Part shown: positions 1 to 4,436 of the stretch, piece after piece
How the letters are laid out: every line of letters starts with the position of its first letter
Position numbering within the stretch: position 1 is the first letter of the stretch
DNA from: Burkholderiales bacterium
GTDB taxonomy: Bacteria; Pseudomonadota; Gammaproteobacteria; Burkholderiales; Burkholderiaceae_C
Assembly: GCA_011391855.1 (NCBI GenBank)
Contig: JAABPT010000140.1
Span: 1 to 5,585, forward strand
Length of the DNA: 5,585 bases
Direction of reading: 5' to 3'
Notes under the pieces: generated by a model
Told to the model about the DNA's origin: nothing
What the model saw: the letters and a program-made list of their open reading frames with translations, nothing else
The model's database searches: none
Position numbers and translations under genes: made by a program

Positions 1-759
1 CTGTACGGCGACGCTGCCTATGCCGGCCTGCGCGCCGCGCGCGTGGCCGTGGTCGGCCTGGGCGGCGTGGGTTCCTGGGTGGCCGAAGCGTTGGCGCGCT
101 GCGGCGCGGCGCGACTGGTGCTGATCGACCTGGACCACATCGCCGAGTCCAATGTCAACCGCCAGGTGCAGGCGCTCACCTGCACGCTGGGCCAGGCCAA
201 GGTGCAGGCGCTGCGCGAACGCATCAAGGACATCCACCCCGGTTGCGAGGTGCTGGCGGTGGAGGATTTCGTGGCGCCCGACAACTGGCCGGCGCTGCTG
301 CCGGCACCGGTGGACGTGCTGGTGGACGCCTGCGATCAGGTGCGCGCCAAGCTGGCGCTGGCGGCGTGGAGCTTGCGCCAGGGCGTGCCGCTGGTGTGCG
401 TGGGCGCGGCCGGCGGCAAGCGCCAGCCGCAGCGCGTGGAGGTGGCCGACCTGGCCGAGGCCACGCACGACCCGCTGCTGGCCAGCCTGCGCCAGCGCCT
501 GCGCAAGGAGGCCGGTGCGCCGCGGCAGGGAACGATGGGCGTGCGCTGCGTCTTCTCGCGCGAGAGTGTCGTGGCGCCGGCGGCAGTGTGCGAAGCAGAC
601 CAGTCCGGCGCCGACGCGGTGGACGGCAGCCTGAACTGCCACGGCTACGGCTCCAGCGTCATGGTCACGGCCACCTTCGGCATGGTCGCCGCGGGTCTGG
701 CGGTGGAAGCGCTGCTCGCTGCCCCAGCGGCCCGGGAAGCGGCCAAAAGACAGATATAA
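1..759 (+). CDS. tcdA: tRNA threonylcarbamoyladenosine dehydratase, 5'-truncated by the window edge
   Basis: TcdA (CsdL/YgdL) is an E1-like, ATP-dependent enzyme that dehydrates t6A37 to cyclic ct6A in tRNAs reading ANN codons; it acts in the cytoplasm. The frame is open from base 1, and the residues before the first GTG/ATG-type codon (LYGDAAYAGL) already match the family, so the true start lies upstream. The E. coli protein has about 268 residues, so roughly 20 are missing here. Of the 252 visible residues, the nucleotide-binding loop GLGGVGS is at 19-25, the LIDLD strand at about 41-45, the NRQ motif near 53-55, the VDACDQV strand near 108-114, and a family-typical C-terminal segment NCHGYGSSVMVTATFG starts near 212. 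That segment carries the cysteine conserved in this subfamily. No CxxC zinc pairs of the MoeB/ThiF type are seen, as expected for TcdA. The stop codon lies inside a -10 hexamer for the downstream tRNAs. Family identification is confident. Confidence 0.95.
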   Translation: MYGDAAYAGLRAARVAVVGLGGVGSWVAEALARCGAARLVLIDLDHIAESNVNRQVQALTCTLGQAKVQALRERIKDIHPGCEVLAVEDFVAPDNWPALLPAPVDVLVDACDQVRAKLALAAWSLRQGVPLVCVGAAGGKRQPQRVEVADLAEATHDPLLASLRQRLRKEAGAPRQGTMGVRCVFSRESVVAPAAVCEADQSGADAVDGSLNCHGYGSSVMVTATFGMVAAGLAVEALLAAPAAREAAKRQI

Positions 760-760
760 T
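755..760 (+). promoter_or_regulatory. Consensus -10 hexamer of probable tRNA-Lys promoter
   Basis: TATAAT matches the sigma-70 -10 consensus exactly in otherwise G+C-rich DNA. It lies about 16 bp before the first tRNA base, which would place the transcription start near 767 with a leader of roughly 10 nt. The hexamer overlaps the tcdA stop codon (TAA, 757-759). No good -35 is visible: the hexamers at 732-738 (CCGGGA/CGGGAA) match TTGACA at only two positions. The promoter may therefore need an activator, or the match may partly be chance, although its placement argues for function. Confidence 0.6.
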
Positions 761-776
761 TTGAGGCTCTGCGGAC

Positions 777-852
777 GGGTCGTTAGCTCAGTCGGTAGAG
801 CAGCGGACTTTTAATCCGTTGGTCGCGTGTTCGAGTCACGCACGACCCACCA
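777..852 (+). tRNA. tRNA-Lys (anticodon UUU)
   Basis: The 76 bases fold as a complete cloverleaf. The acceptor stem GGGTCGT (777-783) pairs with ACGACCC (842-848) over all seven positions. The D stem is GCTC/GAGC (786-789/798-801). The anticodon stem 803-807/815-819 encloses the loop CTTTTAA, with anticodon TTT at 810-812 and A37 at 813. The variable loop has five bases, and the T stem GCGTG/CACGC encloses TTCGAGT. The discriminator is A849 and CCA is encoded (850-852). This tRNA reads AAA and AAG. Its A37 is a standard site for t6A and for TcdA-made ct6A. Confidence 0.98.
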
Positions 853-879
853 CGTGACAATCAGATAGAACAGGTTTCA

Positions 880-955
880 GGGCTCTTAGCTCAGCTGGTA
901 GAGCAGCGGACTCTTAATCCGTAGGTCGGGCGTTCGAATCGCCCAGGGCCCACCA
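880..955 (+). tRNA. tRNA-Lys (anticodon CUU)
   Basis: This is a complete 76-base cloverleaf, 27 bases downstream of the first tRNA. The acceptor stem GGGCTCT (880-886) pairs with AGGGCCC (945-951), including one G-U pair. The anticodon loop CTCTTAA is at 911-917, with anticodon CTT at 913-915 and A37 at 916. The T stem GGGCG/CGCCC encloses TTCGAAT. The discriminator is A952 and CCA is encoded at 953-955. It reads AAG only, complementing the UUU isoacceptor in a genome expected to prefer G-ending codons. The D and anticodon arms are nearly identical to those of its neighbour, so the pair probably arose by duplication. The two are probably cotranscribed, since nothing like a terminator lies between them. 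Confidence 0.98.
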
Positions 956-960
956 AAGCG

Positions 961-998
961 AAGAAAGACAGGCGCGCATCGGCCTGTCTTTCTTTTTT
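961..998 (+). terminator. Intrinsic terminator of the tRNA-Lys operon
   Basis: A 13-bp perfect stem pairs 961-973 (AAGAAAGACAGGC) with 982-994 (GCCTGTCTTTCTT), around an 8-base loop, and it merges into a six-T run (993-998). It begins five bases after the CCA end of the second tRNA. It should end tRNA transcription and insulate the antiporter gene downstream. Confidence 0.93.
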
Positions 999-1035
999 CC
1001 GGGGTCGCCCATCGATTCCATCGGCGGCATGATCC

Positions 1036-1050
1036 GGCGGCCCGGCCGCC
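1036..1050. repeat. G+C-rich inverted repeat just before the antiporter ribosome-binding site
   Basis: GGCGGCC and GGCCGCC are perfect 7-bp inverted arms around a single C. As RNA, this could form a 5-bp GGCGG/CCGCC stem with a 5-base loop. It abuts the AGGAAC Shine-Dalgarno-like sequence (1051-1056) of the antiporter gene and might modulate access to it. In such G+C-rich DNA it may also be chance. Confidence 0.4.
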
Positions 1051-1062
1051 AGGAACAAGCCC

Positions 1063-2676
1063 ATGCACACCATCGAACTGACGATCGTCCTGCTCATCCT
1101 CACGGGCCTGGGCGGGGCGCTGGTGCGCTGGGCCAGGATGGGGCTGCCGATCTTTCTGGTCGTCATCGGTGCCGCCGCCTCGCTGCTGCCCGGACTCGAC
1201 CGCGTCAGCATCGACCCGGAGCTCTTCCTGCTGCTCTTCATTCCGCCCCTGCTGTTCGCCGACGCCCGCGTGCTGCCGCGCCGCGACCTGCTGCAGGTGC
1301 TGCGGCCCGTGCTGCTGCTGGCGCTGGGCTTGGTGGTGCTCACGGTGGTGGTGGTGGGCTACACCATCCACTGGCTGGTGCCGGCCATGCCGCTGGCCGT
1401 GGCCTTCACGCTGGGCGCCATCGTCACGCCCACCGACGCCGTGGCCACGGTGGCCACCACGGCGGGGCTGCCGCTGCCCAACCGGGTGTCGCACATCATC
1501 AACGCCGAAAGCCTGCTCAACGACGCCACCGGCCTGGTGGCCTTCAAGCTGGCGGTGGCGGCAGCCGTGGCCGCAGCGGGCTTCACGACCACCGATGTGC
1601 TGGTGAATTTCCTGCTCTTGTCCGGCGGTGGCGTTTGCGTCGGCATCGCCGTCGAGTGGCTCGGGCGACAGTTGCGACAGCGCCTCATCGGCATCGGCGT
1701 CGACGATCCGGTGCTGCAGACGCTGCTGACCGTGCTCATTCCCTATGCCGCCTATCTGGCGGCCGAGTCCTTGCACGTCTCGGGCATCCTGGCCGTGGTC
1801 ATTGCCGGCCTGTGGGCTGGTGGCAAGGAGGTGCAGGGCCTGTCCGCGGAAAGCCGGCGCCACGCGCGCGAGGTCTGGCGCATGATTTCCTATGTCTTCA
1901 ACGGCCTGGTCTTCGTGCTGCTGGGCCTGCAGTTGCGCCACATGCTCGCCGCGGTGGGGAACTACGACGCCGCCTGGCTGGCGGGGCTGGCCTTCGTGCT
2001 GTGGGCGCTGCTCATGACGTTGCGGCTGGCCTGGGTGTGGGCCTCGGCGCATGTGCGATTCCGGCTCCAGTGGGGCTGGGCGGGCGGCCGCACCGGCCCC
2101 GACGGCCGGCGCATGTTCCTGGTCGGCTGGGCGGCGGTGCGCGGCTCGGTCACGCTGGCCACCGCGCTTTCGGTGCCCGTGCTCACCTCGTCCGGCATCC
2201 CGTTCCCGGAGCGCGACCTGGTGGTCTTCCTGGCGGCCGCGACGATCGTGCTCACGCTGGCGCTGAACGGCGTGCCGCTGCCGTGGCTGATCCGCAAGCT
2301 GCGCCCGCCCACCGACGACGACGCCCTGCAGGAAGAACGTGCCGCCCGTGTGGCACTGGCCCGCGCCGGCATCGCGGCCGTGCAGGCGGTGCTGGCGCAG
2401 CGCGCGGACGACGAAGGGCGGGACTTCGCCGACCAGCTGGTGCACCGCTACGAAGGCAAGATCACCTTGCGCGAGGGCGATGCCGCAGCCGCCCAGGTGA
2501 AGGCCGAGCACATCTCCAGCGCGCGCCGGCTGCGGCTGGCCGGCATCCAGGCCGAACGCGATTGCCTGCACGGCCTGCATGCGCAGGCCGTCATCAACGA
2601 CGAAACCATGCGCCTGCTGGAGGAGGAAATCGACGAGCGCGAGATGCTCTCGTCGGCGCCTCCGCTGCGCGGCTGA
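1063..2676 (+). CDS. CPA1-family Na+/H+ antiporter (YjcE/NhaP-like)
   Basis: This is an inner-membrane monovalent cation/proton antiporter of 537 residues, a usual length for bacterial CPA1 members with a cytoplasmic tail. About residues 5-410 are a series of hydrophobic helices. Diagnostic motifs are FIPPLLFADA (59-68), TPTDAVA (122-128) and NAESLLND (147-154). The last contains the N153-D154 ion-binding pair typical of electroneutral CPA1 exchangers and the upstream E149. The conserved arginine segment GWAAVRGSVTLATAL is at 355-369 (R360). Residues from about 412 on form a charged, probably helical cytoplasmic domain rich in Glu, Arg and Ala. The ATG is supported by AGGAAC six bases upstream. 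The gene is probably its own transcription unit, because the tRNA terminator lies before it and a convergent gene after it. Whether Na+, K+ or both are carried cannot be read from the sequence. Confidence 0.93.
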   Translation: MHTIELTIVLLILTGLGGALVRWARMGLPIFLVVIGAAASLLPGLDRVSIDPELFLLLFIPPLLFADARVLPRRDLLQVLRPVLLLALGLVVLTVVVVGYTIHWLVPAMPLAVAFTLGAIVTPTDAVATVATTAGLPLPNRVSHIINAESLLNDATGLVAFKLAVAAAVAAAGFTTTDVLVNFLLLSGGGVCVGIAVEWLGRQLRQRLIGIGVDDPVLQTLLTVLIPYAAYLAAESLHVSGILAVVIAGLWAGGKEVQGLSAESRRHAREVWRMISYVFNGLVFVLLGLQLRHMLAAVGNYDAAWLAGLAFVLWALLMTLRLAWVWASAHVRFRLQWGWAGGRTGPDGRRMFLVGWAAVRGSVTLATALSVPVLTSSGIPFPERDLVVFLAAATIVLTLALNGVPLPWLIRKLRPPTDDDALQEERAARVALARAGIAAVQAVLAQRADDEGRDFADQLVHRYEGKITLREGDAAAAQVKAEHISSARRLRLAGIQAERDCLHGLHAQAVINDETMRLLEEEIDEREMLSSAPPLRG

Positions 2677-2693
2677 CGCCGCCGCGGCAGCTC

Positions 2694-3506
2694 TCAGGCG
2701 GCCAGCTCGTGCCCTTCGCGCGGCGAACGTCCGCGCGTCATGCGCTGCAGTTCGCGCAGCCCGGCTTCGTCGGTGATCTCGATGTCGCGGTGCGAAACCG
2801 CGATGCAACCGTCCTGCATCAGTGCGGTGAGCGCACGGCTCACGGTCTCGTGGGCCACGCCCAGGTAGCTGGCGATGTCGCGGCGTGTCATGGGCAGCCG
2901 CAGCCGGCGTTCGGAATGCCCCAGCGCACGCTGGCGCTGCGCCAGTTGCAGCACGAAGCGCGCCACGCGCACTTCGGAACTGGGCGCCGACATCAGGTAC
3001 TGCGTGTCGGCGCGACGCATCAGTTCGGTGCCGGTGGCCCGGTGCAGCAGCCGCTCCAGCGCCGGAATGCGGTGGCTGAGCGCCAGCAGTTCGGAAAACG
3101 GCAGCACCACCACGCTGGAGTCCTCCAGCGCCACCGCGCCGCTGGCGTGGCGGTCGCGGCCCAGGCCGTCCAGTCCGAGCATGTCGCCGTGGATCGCAAA
3201 GCCCAGCACCTGTTCGTAGCCTTCCAGGTCGGTCTGCACATGCTTGAAGCTGCCGCCGCCCACCAGGTACAGGTGCTCGAAGGTCTGGCCTTCGTGCAGC
3301 AGCGTCTGTTCGGCATGCACCCGCCGCAGGGCGAAGGTGAGGCTGTCGGTCTCGGCGCTGGCGTGCTCGCGCAGGCCGGCCCATCGCAGCACGTCCGACG
3401 CCGTGCAGCGCAGGATGCGCGCCAGGCGTGCCTCGGGCAGGCTCAGCGTGGTGAGGTTGTCTTGCAGGGTCGGCCCCGTGTGGCCTGAAGTCAAGTCTGT
3501 GGACAT
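2694..3506 (-). CDS. Crp/Fnr-family transcriptional regulator without Fe-S cysteines
   Basis: This 270-residue DNA-binding regulator has an N-terminal cyclic-nucleotide-binding-type beta-barrel (about 50-150). It contains LVGGGSFKHVQTD and the FNR-like GDMLGLDGLG (108-116). A dimer helix (about 155-190) and a C-terminal winged helix-turn-helix follow. The helix-turn-helix spans about 206-227 (MTRRDIASYLGVAHETVSRAL) and ends in a recognition helix with E220, S223 and R224, the trio FNR uses to read TTGAT half-sites. Only two cysteines are present (C34, C234), so the four-cysteine [4Fe-4S] sensor of FNR is absent and the input signal is unknown. The ATG at 3506 was chosen because the frame upstream, to 3737, is low-complexity and would run across the divergent promoter region. 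The Shine-Dalgarno at 3506 is poor (AAGG only two bases away), so a leaderless or different start is possible. The gene is divergent from the hydrolase and convergent with the antiporter (17-bp gap, no terminator). Confidence 0.9.
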   Translation of the reverse strand: MSTDLTSGHTGPTLQDNLTTLSLPEARLARILRCTASDVLRWAGLREHASAETDSLTFALRRVHAEQTLLHEGQTFEHLYLVGGGSFKHVQTDLEGYEQVLGFAIHGDMLGLDGLGRDRHASGAVALEDSSVVVLPFSELLALSHRIPALERLLHRATGTELMRRADTQYLMSAPSSEVRVARFVLQLAQRQRALGHSERRLRLPMTRRDIASYLGVAHETVSRALTALMQDGCIAVSHRDIEITDEAGLRELQRMTRGRSPREGHELAA

Positions 3507-3509
3507 GCC

Positions 3510-3523
3510 TTGAGCATGGCCAA
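3510..3523. promoter_or_regulatory. FNR-box-like site abutting the regulator start codon
   Basis: TTGAGCATGGCCAA has the TTG-N8-CAA frame of FNR/ANR boxes (TTGAT-N4-ATCAA) and matches seven of the ten defined positions, with a CATG core. It ends three bases before the regulator's ATG, a place where binding would block transcription or translation initiation, so autorepression is the natural reading. Binding by this regulator is inferred from its FNR-like recognition helix. Confidence 0.45.
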
Positions 3524-3590
3524 TCGACCCGGGACCGGCAATCGGGCAGCGAGCCTGCAATGCGTAGGCGCTTCGGTCGAGTCTGGCGAG

Positions 3591-3622
3591 GAATCCGAGG
3601 CCTGATTCGGATTCTTCCGAAT
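3591..3622. repeat. Two overlapping inverted repeats sharing a central arm
   Basis: GAATCCGA (3591-3598) is the exact reverse complement of TCGGATTC (3607-3614). ATTCGGA (3605-3611) is the exact reverse complement of TCCGAAT (3616-3622), with a 4-base spacer. The middle segment can pair with either flank but not with both at once. As DNA this is a compound dyad operator candidate; as RNA it would form alternative hairpins. It lies in the divergent control region, about 100 bp before the regulator start and 165 bp before the hydrolase start. Confidence 0.6.
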
Positions 3623-3625
3623 GCC

Positions 3626-3639
3626 GTATGCGGTATGCG
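3626..3639. repeat. Tandem 7-bp direct repeat
   Basis: GTATGCG occurs twice back to back within the divergent intergenic region, directly beside the overlapping inverted repeats. No function is recognised; a pair of half-sites on one DNA face is unlikely with a 7-bp period. Confidence 0.5.
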
Positions 3640-3656
3640 CACTTGGCGCACGGCTG

Positions 3657-3676
3657 GCCTGCACCGGGTTGCAGGC
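3657..3676. repeat. Perfect inverted repeat GCCTGCA-N6-TGCAGGC
   Basis: The two 7-bp arms are exact reverse complements separated by six bases, giving a 20-bp dyad of operator size. A third copy of GCCTGCA is at 3553-3559. The dyad lies 110-129 bp upstream of the hydrolase start codon and could be a regulator site or a hairpin in a leader. It has no T-run, so it is not a terminator. Confidence 0.5.
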
Positions 3677-3699
3677 TAACGCCCCCGAGTCGATCGGAC

Positions 3700-3713
3700 T
3701 TGCGAGTTCTCAA
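3700..3713. promoter_or_regulatory. FNR-box-like site upstream of the hydrolase operon
   Basis: TTGCGAGTTCTCAA has TTG-N8-CAA spacing. Its reverse complement, TTGAGAACTCGCAA, shares nine of fourteen positions with the site at 3510-3523, including a full TTGAG half. A weak -10 candidate, CAAGAT (3735-3740), would place a start near 3747 and the site centre near -41, the class II activator position. This is inference; no strong -35 or -10 is present, as is common at activator-dependent promoters. Confidence 0.4.
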
Positions 3714-3772
3714 TCCGCCCTGGGTCAGCCGTTCCAAGATGGACGTCGCTCGAGGACTCGCTGCCCTCGGGC

Positions 3773-3778
3773 AGGAGG
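3773..3778 (+). promoter_or_regulatory. Shine-Dalgarno sequence that sets the hydrolase start
   Basis: AGGAGG lies seven bases before the ATG at 3786. It is the best ribosome-binding site in the window. It decides for this start over in-frame alternatives further upstream at 3621, which lack such a site and sit in the control region. Confidence 0.88.
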
Positions 3779-3785
3779 TTCAGAA

Positions 3786-4436
3786 ATGGTCGCCTTTGTC
3801 GATGCACTGGCCGTGAAGGTGGGGCCGCAGGCGCTGCCGGGCGATTGGGGGCTGGTGCCTCGGGCCGTGGGCACGGTGGTCTTCGTGCATGGCAGCGGCA
3901 GCAGCCGGCACAGCCCGCGCAATCGGGCCGTGGCCGAGGTCATGCACGACTACCGGTTGTCGACGCTGTTGTTCGACCTGCTTACTGAGGACGAGGCGCT
4001 GGAGCGCTGCAATGCCTTCGACATGGGCCTGCTCGGCCGCCGCCTGGGCGAAGCCCTGGCTTGGCTGCGTCAGCAGGAAGCGGCACCGCGGCGCATCGGC
4101 CTCTTCGGCGCCAGCACTGGCGCGGCAGCGGCGCTGCAAGCGGCGGCGCGGCACCCGGGCTGGGTGGGTGCGTTGGTCAGCCGCGGCGGCCGGCCCGACC
4201 TGGCCATGACCGAACTCGGCGACGTGCAGGCCCCGACGCTGCTTATCGTGGGTGGGAGCGACACCGAGGTGCTGCGCCTGAACCGCATCGCGCTGCGAGC
4301 GCTGCGCTGCCATGCCCGGCTCGAGGTGGTGCCCGGCGCCACGCACCTGTTCCAGGAACCCGGTGCGCTGGAAACCGTGGCGCACCAGGCCGGCGAGTGG
4401 TTCTCCACCCACCTGCACGCCCAGGGCTGGATCTGA
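3786..4436 (+). CDS. Small alpha/beta hydrolase, dienelactone-hydrolase-like
   Basis: This 216-residue cytoplasmic protein has the alpha/beta-hydrolase fold, and no signal peptide is seen. The oxyanion-side loop HGSGSSRHSPRN is at 35-46. The nucleophile elbow GASTG is at 108-112 with S110, the acid D159 lies in GGSDTEV, and the histidine H187 lies in GATHLF. All three catalytic residues are in family order. The nucleophile is serine, whereas classical dienelactone hydrolases use cysteine, so an esterase or other acyl/ester hydrolysis is likelier than dienelactone chemistry. The substrate is unknown. The gene is preceded by AGGAGG and a divergent control region with an FNR-like site. Its TGA overlaps the ATG of the next gene by one base (TGATG), so the two are probably translationally coupled and work in one process. 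Confidence 0.9.
   Translation: MVAFVDALAVKVGPQALPGDWGLVPRAVGTVVFVHGSGSSRHSPRNRAVAEVMHDYRLSTLLFDLLTEDEALERCNAFDMGLLGRRLGEALAWLRQQEAAPRRIGLFGASTGAAAALQAAARHPGWVGALVSRGGRPDLAMTELGDVQAPTLLIVGGSDTEVLRLNRIALRALRCHARLEVVPGATHLFQEPGALETVAHQAGEWFSTHLHAQGWI

Noticed and set aside
777..998. tRNA genes as the attachment site of an integrated element
   Set aside because: No integrase, no repeated tRNA 3' end elsewhere in the window, and ordinary chromosomal genes follow.
1029..3488. Long plus-strand open frame (819 codons)
   Set aside because: It is the shifted frame of the antiporter gene and then the antisense of the regulator gene. The antiporter frame carries all recognisable motifs.
886..3651. Very long minus-strand open frame (921 codons)
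   Set aside because: It lies antisense to the antiporter and out of frame with the real regulator gene, and its end reads through the antisense of a tRNA-Lys, a well-known source of spurious peptides. Composition is low-complexity Arg/Gln/His/Gly with no domain.
3654..3676. Sigma-54 promoter (CTGG ... TTGCA)
   Set aside because: The GG-to-GC spacing is 13 bases, not the required 10; the pattern is better explained by the GCCTGCA inverted repeat.
3507..3737. 77-residue N-terminal extension of the Crp/Fnr regulator
   Set aside because: It would cover the divergent promoter region, has no family similarity, and would make the protein (347 residues) much longer than the family.
3621..3785. Upstream start for the hydrolase
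   Set aside because: The family-like sequence begins after 3786 and an AGGAGG sits at the right distance from the ATG there.
4061..4435. Upstream start for the phosphoribosyltransferase
   Set aside because: This part is an out-of-frame reading of the hydrolase gene; the family sequence begins at the ATG at 4436.
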